A stretch of DNA of 64,000 nucleotides from Pelomonas dachongensis (GCF_043555865.1 NZ_JBIGHY010000002.1:124001-188000), one strand, 5' to 3'. Shown: positions 37,401 through 46,207, numbered from the stretch's first letter. Made by a program: numbers and translations. Notes: a model not told the origin generated them from the sequence alone.

Positions 37401-37651
37401 ACCGTTTCACTCAGGCCGATGTCGTCGCGCTTCTCGCGGGCGGCGTTGGCCAGCGAGCTGCGGTAGCCGGTCACGGTGACCGTCTCCAGCGTCTTGCCCT
37501 TCGCCGCGGCCGCCGCAGATGCGGCGTCGGCGGGCGGCGTCACCCCTTGCGCGTACGCGCCAGCGATCAAGCTGGCCAGCATGGTGGTTGCGAAAACATC
37601 GCGTGCCACGGTCATGCGGCGTTGCGCCGCGCCCTTCGAATCAGCGTTCAC
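34490..37651 (-). CDS. TonB-dependent outer-membrane receptor (Xanthomonas/Caulobacter type)
   Basis: 1053 aa with a GTG start at 37651; AAAGGAG lies six bases before it, which is better than the ATG at 37693 that would give a very long leader. After the leader (DVFATTMLASLIAGAYA) come a TonB box ETVTVTGYRSS, a plug with VFAEDIGKFPDSSIADSLSR, VPGVRVNRATIDGEGLNISI and RGMGANFTRVLLNGAPM, and a long barrel ending with NFSVWNATDAISRTWVQFPG and ending in AAF, as in outer-membrane proteins. This subfamily often imports plant oligosaccharides in Xanthomonadales and Burkholderiales. A putative operator lies upstream at 37744-37757. It is monocistronic and convergent with GH43. Confidence 0.93.
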   Translation of the reverse strand: MNADSKGAAQRRMTVARDVFATTMLASLIAGAYAQGVTPPADAASAAAAAKGKTLETVTVTGYRSSLANAAREKRDDIGLSETVFAEDIGKFPDSSIADSLSRVPGVRVNRATIDGEGLNISIRGMGANFTRVLLNGAPMASASAGHWGGTISANREVDMDFLPSELFRSATVYKSQRASVLEGGIAGTVDMRSVRPFDKQGFRSAVTLSGNYRDQVGKWSDTGSALVSNTWRTNTLGDFGVLVGAAWGHTQYRTTGFQTVDMRNFQLKSFQALASDNPNNTGGGSQSTPDTVPSGLALSALPDYARTILGTPGAQINRDMLLALNPGANIKQIDNALMGRLGRHISYEGERERASGIVSLQWRPNEKWDIYLDMLGAQKSNQMVYNGMNAGTRANTPIPVGMEFDRSDCTSGCVLTKATFANTFWSLEFRPMEEKTKFWSFNPGFEVRPSDDLTIDAHLNLTYSDFYRDMPTVLLATRSPNSVITYDNSRPGEIPRYSGNLNINDPANFGWYQAGQGLSGLRMDLYDRRNTTSGGRLNAKWGDETLNLKVGVAVDDIERRYRSYSVADAWMNVTCGGNMNYRFFQPNTQLQTPGCDGRTTTGALPATAYPGFGQGVTSGVTTPLAYLGSVIPNARVPEYAMASSQGFITVNWDKFAKDTDYGYFRDNIRRGFGNGSGGYIRENVYGAYAEVTGILRPLGRTLRYNAGLRYAETQQTIGEVVTQADPRNAALGNLNGARYDDLTLWNYESTTYTNMMPSASLAYNITPSLIARASASKSMTRANPADLRQTRLTIGDQGARQGNLTNPKLQPFKSNNFDLALEYYMTREAYVALSAFGKDLTGRPANRVVSYTLAQLDALYGEVGLTDAQTQSVTASGGRDRHIVEITEPFNIATKLKVRGAELTWQQPLDFLPVKGFGFTANYTYTKQTDTLPNALPVAGVPPRTNNLTLYYERNGYSFRVSRQYQSEHIVGSSVGLSTPGAYMWSTARTQIDASAGINFKQAFGFKYDTSLNFSVWNATDAISRTWVQFPGAVFDEYKPGPSYNVSMRAAF

Positions 37652-37743
37652 TCTTGTCTCCTTTTGTGGATCTTCTCGGGTCTTGTTGCGCACCGCGTGC
37701 CGAGAACACGGCTTAAGCAGGTCTGGTAGTTAGACCAAATGAT

Positions 37744-37757
37744 TGGTAACGCAATCA
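37744..37757 (+). promoter_or_regulatory. Putative LacI operator at the TonB-receptor promoter
   Basis: TGGTAACGCAATCA fits TGNTANCGNTANCA at 9 of 10 fixed positions and lies inside the longer inverted repeat AATGATTG-GTAACG-CAATCATT (37738-37759). On the minus strand it overlaps a possible -35 TTGCGT, followed after 16 bases by TAACTA as a -10. A further GGTCT ... AGACC repeat (37720-37736) is next to it. Confidence 0.55.
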
Positions 37758-37851
37758 TTTCAGTCTAGTTTGAGACCGCTACCACGGGACTATGGTTTTC
37801 CCGATCCAAACGGCGGCTGTGGCGTTCTTGCCATGCCCCACCGCGCGTCGG

Positions 37852-39504
37852 TCAGGGGCCGAGAGCTTCGAAATCCACCCAGCTGAAGTCCGCCGTCGCC
37901 GCACGCGCCGTGGCGCTGACGGCGTACAGGCCCATATAGACGCCAGTAAAGCCGGTGGACGTCTCAGTGGACAGCTCGTGCGTGGGAATGCTGCACAAGG
38001 CCTGCCACCGGGCAGCGCCGTCGGCTCCCTCTGCGCCACGCCAGGCCAGCGCGTACTGGCGCGGGTCGGCCAGCACCTGCAACTGCAGCGCGCCCGCGGG
38101 TGCAGGAGCCGACGCCAGCACGCGCGCCTTGCCGCCCAACTGCTGCACGCATTCGACGCGCCGCTCCGTGCCGCCCATGCCGCCGCTGATGCGCAGCAGC
38201 GCGTGGTGAGACTCGTTCATCCGCAGCGCCACGCCGGCGGCATCGCCCGCGTCGCCGGGCTGGAAGTCGAGCTGCGTCGCGAAGCGTTGATTCAGGCGCT
38301 CCTGGCGCCGGCCGATGAAGCTGGGCGTGCCCACGACGTCGAGCCCGATGCGCGCGCCGGTCAGCCGCAACTGCCCCGGGCGCTCCGTCAATGACCACTG
38401 GCCCGGTGCGTAGGTCCGCAGGAAGGTCCAGTGCGGTGGCAGCCGCCGCTGCGCCGCAAAGGTCTCGCGGACCGGCGCAGCCGGCCAGGGCGCCCAGTCC
38501 GGCAGGCCACGGGTGGGCTGCGGTTGCGCCAGCACGCCCTGCTGGCCGAATTCGGGCCAGCCGTCCGCGCGCCAATGCACCGGCGACAGCAGCGTCTCAC
38601 GGCCGATGTGATGGTGGCGACCACCGGCAGCCTGCTGCGGGCGGATGGCTAGCAACGTCGCCCACCAGTCACCCTTGGGTGTCATTACGAGGTCCGCATG
38701 GCCCAGCGCCTGGAACGGGCTGTCGGGCTGGTGGCGGTGCGTCAGCACGGGGTTGTCGGGATGCGGCTCGAACGGCCCCCACGGTGAACGCGAACGCGCC
38801 ATGGTGATGCGGTGGTCGTACGACGTACCGCCCTCGGCGATCATGATGTAGTACCAGCCCTCGCGCTTGTACAGATGCGGACCTTCGGGCCAGATCCCGC
38901 CCATGCCGCTCCAGATCAGCCGGGGCTTGTCCAGCAGCTTGCCCGCCTTCACATCGACCCGCGCCTGGTAGACGCCGCCGTTGCGACCTCCACCGTGGCG
39001 CGTGTAGTAGACCGTGCCGTCGTCGTCGAAGAAGAACGAGGGGTCCATGCCGAACTCAGACTCCGGCAGCCGCACCGGGTCCGACCACTCGCCCGCAGGG
39101 TCCGTGGCGGTCAGAAAGAAGTTGCCGATGCCGCCCACGTCGGTGGTCACGATGTAGAACCGACCCGGCTCGCAGCGGATGGTGGGGGCAAAGATGGACT
39201 GCGAGCTCTTGCGGCCCTCGAAGGTCAACTGCCCGGGGCGCGACAACGCGTTGCCCACCAGCCGCCAGTGCACCAGATCCTTGCTGTGATAGACGGGCAG
39301 CCCCGGCAGGTACTCGAAGGTGCTGGTGACGAGGTAATAGTCGTCACCAGCCCGGCAAACGCTGGGGTCCGACGCGAAGCCGCTGACGACTGGATTGTCG
39401 AAAGTGGCCGGCATTGGTGGCTTCTCCGACTGCGCACTCGCGGCGCCCCACGCGGCTGAGAGGAACAGCGCCACCGAGGCGACAAAGCAAGACTTCAGAT
39501 TCAC
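37852..39504 (-). CDS. Secreted GH43-family glycosidase (second)
   Basis: 550 aa from the ATG at 39504, with AGGAGA upstream and signal peptide KSCFVASVALFLSAAWGAAS. Catalytic residues of GH43 are all seen: base aspartate in NPVVSGFASDPSVCRAGDDY, modulator in FGMDPSFFFDDDGTVYY and acid glutamate in IWPEGPHLYKREGWYYIMIA. After the propeller, a GH43 C2-type beta-sandwich follows (RLPPHWTFLRTYAPGQWSLT to FSWVDFEALGP). This architecture is that of beta-xylosidase/alpha-arabinofuranosidase (GH43_12-like) enzymes. It has two operator-like palindromes directly upstream. It differs strongly from the other GH43 and probably cuts another linkage. Confidence 0.93.
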   Translation of the reverse strand: MNLKSCFVASVALFLSAAWGAASAQSEKPPMPATFDNPVVSGFASDPSVCRAGDDYYLVTSTFEYLPGLPVYHSKDLVHWRLVGNALSRPGQLTFEGRKSSQSIFAPTIRCEPGRFYIVTTDVGGIGNFFLTATDPAGEWSDPVRLPESEFGMDPSFFFDDDGTVYYTRHGGGRNGGVYQARVDVKAGKLLDKPRLIWSGMGGIWPEGPHLYKREGWYYIMIAEGGTSYDHRITMARSRSPWGPFEPHPDNPVLTHRHQPDSPFQALGHADLVMTPKGDWWATLLAIRPQQAAGGRHHHIGRETLLSPVHWRADGWPEFGQQGVLAQPQPTRGLPDWAPWPAAPVRETFAAQRRLPPHWTFLRTYAPGQWSLTERPGQLRLTGARIGLDVVGTPSFIGRRQERLNQRFATQLDFQPGDAGDAAGVALRMNESHHALLRISGGMGGTERRVECVQQLGGKARVLASAPAPAGALQLQVLADPRQYALAWRGAEGADGAARWQALCSIPTHELSTETSTGFTGVYMGLYAVSATARAATADFSWVDFEALGP

Positions 39505-39521
39505 GATGTCTCCTGACTATT

Positions 39522-39538
39522 GATATGGTTACCATATC
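39522..39538. promoter_or_regulatory. Perfect 17-bp palindrome upstream of the second GH43 gene
   Basis: GATATGGT-T-ACCATATC is a perfect inverted repeat, 18 bases before the GH43 start codon. Its core GGTAACCATAT is found again upstream of edd. The form (no central CG) differs from the LacI-type sites and suits a GntR-type or other dimeric regulator; the regulator is not known. Confidence 0.6.
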
Positions 39539-39540
39539 CA

Positions 39541-39554
39541 TGGTACCGATACCA
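39541..39554 (+). promoter_or_regulatory. Putative LacI operator upstream of the second GH43 gene
   Basis: TGGTACCGATACCA fits TGNTANCGNTANCA at all 10 fixed positions. It follows the 17-bp palindrome directly, 37 bases upstream of the GH43 start codon. Confidence 0.6.
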
Positions 39555-39759
39555 TTCATCCCGCACCGACCGGGTCTACCCTGATCCAGGTCGCAAGTTC
39601 ACCGGCACGCCAGCGCACCCGCGCGCGCAGCACGGTTCAGCGACCCGGGTGCCCAGACGCCTTACGGCGATCCGCACAGGCAGTTACCACTACGATGCCG
39701 CCCCAGAACAAAAGTTGGGTGCGGACGATGGTGTGCATGGATGACTCCGGGGTGGGCGT

Positions 39760-40629
39760 GTGGGCGTGAGGCTGCTGGTCGGCCTGGTCTGGCTGCTCAG
39801 CTGGCTGCCGTTCCGCGTGATTTCGGGGCTGGGCTGGCTGCTGGGCAGCTTGATATACCTGCTGCCCACATCACGCCGCCACATCGGCACGGTCAACTTG
39901 CGGCTGTGCCTGCCCGACATGCCGGAGTCCGAACGCCAGGGCCTGCTGCGCGCCCATTTCGTCGCGATGGTGCAGATGCTCCTGGAGTACGGCTACGGCT
40001 GGTTCGCGTCGCGCGAGCGGCTGAAGCGGCTGATGCGCATCGAGGGTCTGGATCACCTGAAAGCGCTCGACGGCCGCAACGTCATCCTGATGATGCCGCA
40101 CTTCACCGGACTGGACCTGGCCGGACTGCGCATCTCGCTGGAGACGCCGGTCGTCAGCATCTACTCGGTGCAGAAGGATCCCTGGCTGGACGCCTTCTTC
40201 CGCGCCAAGCGTCTGCGCTTCGGTACCGGCATCATCTTCGCGCGCCAACAGGGTACGCGGCCCACGCTGCGCGCGCTGCGCGACGGCTACCGGCTGTACT
40301 ACCTGCCTGACCAGGACTTCGGGCACCGCGACTCGGTGTTCGTGCCCTTCTTCGGCGTGCCGGCCGCCACCATCGCCGGGCTGTCACGCATGGCGGCCGT
40401 GGGCAACGCCACGGTGCTGCCCTGCTACCCGCGGCGCGAGGCCGATGGCTACACGCTGGTTATCGAGGCGCCGCTGGATAACTTCCCCAGCGCCGATGTG
40501 GTCGCCGACGCGACACGCATGAACGCCGTCATCGAGCGTCAAGCGCGTCGACAATTGCACCAGTACTTCTGGCTGCACAAGCGCTTCAAGTCGCGCCCGC
40601 CCGGCGACCCGGACTTCTACGCCCCATGA
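39760..40629 (+). CDS. LpxL/LpxM-type lipid A acyltransferase
   Basis: 289 aa with GTG start at 39760 (a second GTG at 39766 is possible). It has an N-terminal hydrophobic helix (RLLVGLVWLLSWLPFRVISG) and the acyltransferase motifs of the HtrB family: VILMMPHFTGLDLAG with the H-x4-D catalytic pair (HFTGLD), then GTGIIFARQQGTRPTLRALR and the LYYLPDQDFGHRDSVFVPFF block with the aspartate-glutamine motif. It adds a secondary acyl chain to lipid A at the inner membrane. Its stop overlaps the start of lpxO (ATGA), which makes a coherent lipid A modification pair. Confidence 0.9.
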   Translation: MGVRLLVGLVWLLSWLPFRVISGLGWLLGSLIYLLPTSRRHIGTVNLRLCLPDMPESERQGLLRAHFVAMVQMLLEYGYGWFASRERLKRLMRIEGLDHLKALDGRNVILMMPHFTGLDLAGLRISLETPVVSIYSVQKDPWLDAFFRAKRLRFGTGIIFARQQGTRPTLRALRDGYRLYYLPDQDFGHRDSVFVPFFGVPAATIAGLSRMAAVGNATVLPCYPRREADGYTLVIEAPLDNFPSADVVADATRMNAVIERQARRQLHQYFWLHKRFKSRPPGDPDFYAP

Positions 40630-41543
40630 CCGACATTCCCTACATCAAGATCGCCATCGTCGCGATCTTCATCGGCTGCACGATGTACGTGCATTTCCGC
40701 GGCAAGGTGCGCCTGCGGTTCTTCCGCCAGTTGACGGACCACTCCACCTTCATGGCGCCAATCAACTGCCTGATGTACCTGTTCAGCAGGCTGCCCGCCA
40801 AGCCCTACCTGCCGGTGTCGGGCTTTCCGGAGCTGAAGCTGCTGCAGGACCACTGGCAAGACATCCGCGCCGAGGCGCATCTGCTGGCCAACGCCGGCGA
40901 GATCAAGAAGAGCGACAAGTACAACGACGCCGGCTTCAACAGCTTCTTCAAGACTGGCTGGACGCGCTTCCATCTGAAGTGGTACGACGACGCGCACGCA
41001 TCTGCGAAGGAGCTGTGCCCTGTGACGACCGAGCTGCTGCAGCGCATCCCGACCGTGAAGGCCGCGATGTTCGCGGCGCTGCCGCCCGGTGGGAGGCTGG
41101 TGACGCACCGAGACCCGTTCGCCGGATCGGTGCGCTACCACCTGGGTCTGGTGACGCCCAATACGGACAACTGCTACATCTCCGTGGACGGCGAGCGTTA
41201 CAGCTGGCGCGACGGCGAGGGCGTCATTTTCGACGAGACCTACCTGCACTACGCCGAGAACCAGTCGGACACGATGCGCATCATCCTGTTCTGCGACGTC
41301 GAGCGGCCGCTGAACAACCCGGTGGCCCGCTGGTTCAACCACTTCATCAGCAACACGCTGATCCGCGCGGCGTCCGCGCCCAACTCGGACACCGACAAGA
41401 CCGGCGGCATCAACCGGCTGTTTGCCTACGTGCAGCAGGTGCGCATGTTCGGCAAGCGCATCAAGGCGAAGAGCCGTTTTGCCTACTACGCGATCCAGTG
41501 GGTCGTCTTCGGCGGCCTGATCGTCTGGTGGCTGTGGCCCTGA
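40626..41543 (+). CDS. lpxO: Lipid A hydroxylase LpxO
   Basis: 305 aa from the ATG overlapping the acyltransferase stop. An N-terminal membrane helix (YIKIAIVAIFIGCTMYVHF) and a second near the C-terminus (YAIQWVVFGGLIVWWLWP) flank an aspartyl/asparaginyl beta-hydroxylase domain. The iron ligands are visible in LVTHRDPFAGSVRYHLGL (H-x-D) and in TYLHYAENQSD (second histidine). LpxO hydroxylates the secondary acyl chain of lipid A with Fe(II) and 2-oxoglutarate. The pairing with an LpxL-type gene agrees with this role. Confidence 0.93.
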   Translation: MTDIPYIKIAIVAIFIGCTMYVHFRGKVRLRFFRQLTDHSTFMAPINCLMYLFSRLPAKPYLPVSGFPELKLLQDHWQDIRAEAHLLANAGEIKKSDKYNDAGFNSFFKTGWTRFHLKWYDDAHASAKELCPVTTELLQRIPTVKAAMFAALPPGGRLVTHRDPFAGSVRYHLGLVTPNTDNCYISVDGERYSWRDGEGVIFDETYLHYAENQSDTMRIILFCDVERPLNNPVARWFNHFISNTLIRAASAPNSDTDKTGGINRLFAYVQQVRMFGKRIKAKSRFAYYAIQWVVFGGLIVWWLWP

Positions 41544-41616
41544 TGCACACGACGACCGGGGAGCAAGCCTCCCTTCGTTAGCATCGAAGGTTTTGTTCAC
41601 CCCCAAACCCTGCTCC

Positions 41617-44600
41617 ATGCCCCGTCTGACCGCCGCCCCCGCCCTGCTGTTGGCCGCCGCCCTGGCCGCGAATGCGCAGGAAGCCGCCAAGCCTGCGTCC
41701 TGGAGCGTCAACGCGCCGCCCGGCGTCGCCAAGACGGCGCAGATCGACGTGAAGAGCGGCACGTGGATGAGCGTGGACGTCAGCCCCGACGGCAAGACGG
41801 TTCTGTTCGACCTGCTGGGCGACCTCTACACGCTGCCCATCGCCGGCGGCGAGGCCAAGGCGCTGACGCACTCCATCGCCTGGGAGCAGCAGGCCCGCTT
41901 CTCGCCCGACGGCAGGCAGATCGCTTTCCTCAGCGACGCTGGCGGCGGCGACAACGTCTGGCTCATGAACGTGGACGGCAGCGACGCCCGCGCCGTCACG
42001 AAGGAAGACTTCCGGCTGCTGAACAACCCGGTGTGGCACCCCAACGGCAAGTACCTGCTGGCCCGCAAGCACTACACCGGCACGCGCAGCGCCGGCTCGG
42101 GCGAGATCTGGCTGTTCCACGTCGAAGGCGACGCGGCCAAGAACAGGGGTGTGCAGCTCAACGAGAAGCCCAATTGGCAGAAGGACCTGGGCGAGCCCGC
42201 CGTGTCGCCGGACGGCAAGTACCTGTACTACTCGCAGGACACGACGCCCGGCCGCGCGTTTGAGTACAACAAGGACAGCAACGGCGAGATCTACAAGATC
42301 TTCCGCCAGGACCTCTCGGACGGCTCCGTTGAAGCCTTTGTGCAAGGTGCCGGCGGCGCCGTGCGCCCCACGCCGTCGCCGGACGGCAAGTACCTGGCCT
42401 TCGTGCGCCGCGTGCGCAACCAGAGCACGCTGTTCCTGAAGGATCTGCAGACCGGCGTGGAGCGCCCGGCCTGGAGCGGCCTGTCGCGCGACCTTCAGGA
42501 AATTTGGGCGATGTGGGGCGTCTACCCCAGCTTCGCGTGGATGCCTGGCAGCAAGGAGATCGTCGTCTGGGCCGAGGGCAGGATCTGGCGCGTGGACCCG
42601 TTCAAGGGCACGGCCGCCGACATCCCCTTCCACGTGAAGGACACGCGCGAGATGCGCGAGCCGATGCGCTATGCACACGCCGTGGCGCCCGACCAATTCA
42701 CCGTGCGCCAGTTGCGCGGCGCGCAGGTGTCGCCGGACGGCAAGCGCGTCGTCTACGCGGCGCTGGGATCGCTGTGGCTGAAGGACTTGCCCGGCGGCAC
42801 GCCGCGCCGCCTGACCCAGCAGAACGACGCCTTCGAGCTGGCACCGCACTGGGCGCGCGACGGCAAGAGCATCGTCTACGCGACCTGGCGCGACGACACG
42901 CAGGGCACGATCCGCCGTCTCGACATCGCTTCCGGCAAGGAGACCGTGCTGATCAAGGAGCCCGGCAAGTACCTGGAGCCGCGGCTGTCGCCGGACGGCA
43001 AGCAGCTCGTCTATCGCAAGATCAAGGGCGGCAGCCTGACCAGCCCCTGGCACAGCCTCGACACCGGCCTCTACCTGGCCGCGGCCGATGGCTCGGGCAC
43101 CACCGAGCGCATCGCCAAGGAAGGTAACGCGCCGCAGTTCGGCAGCAAGGGCGACGAGCTGTTCTTCACGAAGGTCAGCAGCCCCAGCGAGGTCGACCAG
43201 CGCTTCTCGCTGATGCGTCTGAGCCTGCACGACCGCAGCGAGACCGAGATCGTGCGCAGTGATTTCGCCAGCGAATACAGCGTGTCGCCGGACGGCCAGT
43301 CGCTGGGCTTCGTCGAGCGCTTCCACGCCTATGTGATGCCGCTGCCCAACGTGCAGGGCCAGTCCGGCAAGGTCATCACCGTGGGCGCCAAGATGGACGC
43401 GCTGCCGGTGCGTCAACTGGACGTGAACGCCGGCTACGCGCTGCACTGGAGCGGCGACGCCAAGCGCCTGCACTTCACGCTGGGTGACGAGCTGTTCACG
43501 GCCAGCGCCGAAGGGAAAGACAAGGCCACCAGCCAGAAGATCGGCTTCGAGCAGGCCAGCGACAAGCCGGCAGGCAAGATCGCGCTGACCGGTGCGCGCA
43601 TCGTGACGATGAAGGGGGATGAGGTCATCGAAGGCGGCACGGTGCTGATCGACGGCAACCGCATTGCGGCCATTGGCAAGGACGTCGCCATTCCCGCCGA
43701 CGCGAAGCGAATCGACGCCACCGGCAAGACCATCGTGCCCGGCTTCATCGACGGCCACTGGCACGGGGCGATGAATGACGGCGGGCTGATCCCGCAGCAG
43801 AGCTGGGTCAACCTTGCCTCGCTGGCCTTCGGCGTGACGACTCTGCACGACCCGAGCAACCTGAACGCGGCCGTGTTCACGCAGGCCGAGATGCAGCGTG
43901 CCGGCATCGTCACCGGCCCGCGCATCTACTCGACCGGCAGCATCCTCTATGGCGCCCGCACGCCCATCACGGCCGTCGTCAACGGGCTGGACGACGCGCT
44001 GACCCATCTGAACCGCCAGAAGGCCGAAGGTGCGATCAGCGTGAAGAGCTACCAGCAGCCGCGCCGCGACCAGCGCCAGCAGGTGCTGGAGGCCGCGCGC
44101 CAGACGCAGATGATGGTGGTGCCCGAAGGCGGCTCGCTGTTCCAGAACAACATGAGCATGGTGGTGGACGGCCACACGACCGTCGAGCACTCGCTGCCGC
44201 TGGCCGAAGTGTGGGACGACGTCAAGCAGCTGTGGCGCCAGAACGCAGTGGGCTACAACCCGACGCTGAACGTGGGCTACGGCGGCCTGGACGGCGAGCA
44301 CTACTGGTACGCCCGCACGGAGGTCTGGAAGCATCCGCTGCTGAGCCGCTACGTGCCGCGCGCGGTGCTGGAGCCGCGCTCCATCCGCCGCGAGACGGCG
44401 CCCGAGGAAGACTTCAACATCCTGCGCGTGGCGCGCACGGCCAACGAGCTGTCCAAGGCCGGCGTCAACGTGATGATCGGCGCGCACGGCCAGCGCGAGG
44501 GCCTGGGCGCGCACTGGGAGATGTGGATGCTGGTGCTGGGTGGCATGAGCCCGCATGACGCGCTGCGCGCCGCGACCATCAACCCAGCCCGCAACTTCGG

Positions 44601-44862
44601 CTTCGACAAGGACCTGGGCTCCATCGAGCCTGGCAAGCTGGCTGACCTCGTCGTCATCGACGGCAACCCGCTGGACGACATCCGCCAAAGCGACCGCGTG
44701 GGGCAGGTCATGCAGAACGGCCGGCTCTACGACGCGAGGACGATGAACCAGTTGGCCCCCGTGGCCAAGGCGCGCAAGCCGCTGTTCTTCGACGGGGGAG
44801 AAGGCAAGTCCATGCCCATCGACAGCCACGCGCTGGAGACGGCGCACGGCCACGGCGATTGA
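41617..44862 (+). CDS. Secreted TolB-propeller amidohydrolase
   Basis: 1081 aa from the ATG at 41617, giving the signal peptide PRLTAAPALLLAAALAANAQ; a TTG at 41593 with GAAGG before it would add eight residues. Residues 40-640 hold TolB/WD40-like repeats with the motif SPDGK (for example VDVSPDGKTVLFDLLGDLYT and RLSPDGKQLVYRKI). Residues 660-1060 form an amidohydrolase with GKTIVPGFIDGHWHGAMN (metal ligands His714 and His716), VEHSLPLAEVW and VNVMIGAHGQREGLGAHWEM, ending with ADLVVIDGNPLDDI. Enzymes of this design act on peptides or cyclic amides (prolidase- and imidazolonepropionase-like), but the substrate is unknown. Confidence 0.88.
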   Translation: MPRLTAAPALLLAAALAANAQEAAKPASWSVNAPPGVAKTAQIDVKSGTWMSVDVSPDGKTVLFDLLGDLYTLPIAGGEAKALTHSIAWEQQARFSPDGRQIAFLSDAGGGDNVWLMNVDGSDARAVTKEDFRLLNNPVWHPNGKYLLARKHYTGTRSAGSGEIWLFHVEGDAAKNRGVQLNEKPNWQKDLGEPAVSPDGKYLYYSQDTTPGRAFEYNKDSNGEIYKIFRQDLSDGSVEAFVQGAGGAVRPTPSPDGKYLAFVRRVRNQSTLFLKDLQTGVERPAWSGLSRDLQEIWAMWGVYPSFAWMPGSKEIVVWAEGRIWRVDPFKGTAADIPFHVKDTREMREPMRYAHAVAPDQFTVRQLRGAQVSPDGKRVVYAALGSLWLKDLPGGTPRRLTQQNDAFELAPHWARDGKSIVYATWRDDTQGTIRRLDIASGKETVLIKEPGKYLEPRLSPDGKQLVYRKIKGGSLTSPWHSLDTGLYLAAADGSGTTERIAKEGNAPQFGSKGDELFFTKVSSPSEVDQRFSLMRLSLHDRSETEIVRSDFASEYSVSPDGQSLGFVERFHAYVMPLPNVQGQSGKVITVGAKMDALPVRQLDVNAGYALHWSGDAKRLHFTLGDELFTASAEGKDKATSQKIGFEQASDKPAGKIALTGARIVTMKGDEVIEGGTVLIDGNRIAAIGKDVAIPADAKRIDATGKTIVPGFIDGHWHGAMNDGGLIPQQSWVNLASLAFGVTTLHDPSNLNAAVFTQAEMQRAGIVTGPRIYSTGSILYGARTPITAVVNGLDDALTHLNRQKAEGAISVKSYQQPRRDQRQQVLEAARQTQMMVVPEGGSLFQNNMSMVVDGHTTVEHSLPLAEVWDDVKQLWRQNAVGYNPTLNVGYGGLDGEHYWYARTEVWKHPLLSRYVPRAVLEPRSIRRETAPEEDFNILRVARTANELSKAGVNVMIGAHGQREGLGAHWEMWMLVLGGMSPHDALRAATINPARNFGFDKDLGSIEPGKLADLVVIDGNPLDDIRQSDRVGQVMQNGRLYDARTMNQLAPVAKARKPLFFDGGEGKSMPIDSHALETAHGHGD

Positions 44863-44965
44863 AGGCGGCCTTCGCCGCCGGCCAAGCCCCCGTGGGCCCC
44901 GGGCCGGCGATGTCTGCCTACACTGAGTTGCCTCTCCCGTCTCGCCGTCAGCCGGCCTCCGCGCC

Positions 44966-46207
44966 TTGTCCGCCTCCGCTCCGTCCGCCACCAGCATCTA
45001 CCGGCACGCCGGCTTCACGAACTTCCTGATCGCCCGGCTGCTGGCCGTGCTGGCCACGCAGATCCAGGCGGTGGTCGTCGCGTGGCAGGTGTACGACCTG
45101 ACGCGTGAGCCCATCGCGCTGGCCTACGTGGGCCTGGCGCAGTTCATCCCGATGCTGGTGTTGCTGTTGCCGGCGGGCGACCTGATCGATCGCTTCAGCC
45201 GCAAGCCCATCCTGGCGGCGGCCTGGGGCCTGAGCACGCTGTGCGCGGCCGGGCTGTGGTGGCTGTCCGGCCACGGGGAGTCAGGTGTCGACGGCATCTA
45301 CGCGGTGCTGGTGGTGTTCGGCTGCGCACGGGCGTTCTCGGCGCCGGCGCTGCAGAGCCTGCTGCCGCAGATCGTGCCGCGCGAGCAGCTCGCCCAGGCG
45401 CTGGCCGCCAACAGCATGCTGCTGCGCGTGGCCAGCATCGGCGGGCCTTTCCTGGGCGGGCTGCTGTATGCAGCCGGCGGCGGCGAGCTGACGTATGCGG
45501 TCTGCTTTGCCAGCCTGGGTCTCGGCACCGTGCTGCTGCTGCGCGTGCCGGTGGCGCGTGCAGTGGCGGTCGCCGTGGGCGGCACCATCTGGCAGCGCTT
45601 CGGTGCCGGCATCCGTTTCATCCGCAGCCGGCCCATCATCCTGGGCACCATCTCGCTGGACCTGTTCGCCGTGCTGCTGGGCGGCGTCATCGCGCTGCTG
45701 CCCGTCTACGCCCATGAGGTGCTGAACGTCGGCCCCGCCGGTCTGGGTGCGCTGCGCAGCGCGATGGCTTTTGGCGAGGTCGCCACCGGGCTGTACCTTG
45801 CCACGCGGCCGTTCGACGCACACGTCGGCCGGCGCATGTTCATCGCCGTGGCCGTGTTCGGCGCGGCCAACCTGGTGTTCGCGCTGTCGCACTGGTTCTG
45901 GCTGTCGTTCGCAGCGCTGGTCGTCGCCGGCGCTTCCGACATGGTCAGCATGTACATCCGCGGCGCGCTGGTGCAGTTCTCCACGCCCGACGACATGCGC
46001 GGCCGCGTCAACGCCGTGAACATGCTGTTCATCGGCTCGTCCAACGAGCTTGGCGAGTTCCGCGCCGGCACGGCGGCCCACGCGATGGGTGCGGTGCCGG
46101 CAGCCGTTACAGGGGCGGTCTGCACGCTGGGCATCGTCGCGTTGTGGAGCCGGCTGTTCCCGCGCCTGCGAGAAGTCGACAAGTTTGAAGAAGCCTCGCG
46201 TGGCTGA
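44966..46207 (+). CDS. MFS transporter (EntS/MFS_3 type exporter)
   Basis: 413 aa with a TTG start at 44966; no ATG is available before the first membrane helix. Twelve hydrophobic segments are seen, beginning FLIARLLAVLATQIQAVVVA. The MFS loop motif is GDLIDRFSRKPIL, and FSAPALQSLLPQIVPREQLA with AANSMLLRVASIGGPFLGGL is the typical signature of the enterobactin-exporter-like group. It probably exports a small molecule. The gene is 100 bases after the amidohydrolase and 263 bases before gcvT. Confidence 0.9.
   Translation: MSASAPSATSIYRHAGFTNFLIARLLAVLATQIQAVVVAWQVYDLTREPIALAYVGLAQFIPMLVLLLPAGDLIDRFSRKPILAAAWGLSTLCAAGLWWLSGHGESGVDGIYAVLVVFGCARAFSAPALQSLLPQIVPREQLAQALAANSMLLRVASIGGPFLGGLLYAAGGGELTYAVCFASLGLGTVLLLRVPVARAVAVAVGGTIWQRFGAGIRFIRSRPIILGTISLDLFAVLLGGVIALLPVYAHEVLNVGPAGLGALRSAMAFGEVATGLYLATRPFDAHVGRRMFIAVAVFGAANLVFALSHWFWLSFAALVVAGASDMVSMYIRGALVQFSTPDDMRGRVNAVNMLFIGSSNELGEFRAGTAAHAMGAVPAAVTGAVCTLGIVALWSRLFPRLREVDKFEEASRG

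Noticed and set aside
34742..37729. Plus-strand open frame of about 995 codons opposite the TonB receptor
   Set aside because: The receptor on the other strand has a complete plug and barrel; the opposite product has no recognisable domain.
39520..39744. Small plus-strand frame in the gap between GH43 and the acyltransferase gene
   Set aside because: It runs through the palindromic operators, is composition-driven and has no ribosome site.
41578..44997. Minus-strand open frame of 1139 codons
   Set aside because: Antisense to the TolB-amidohydrolase gene, which has catalytic motifs and a signal peptide.
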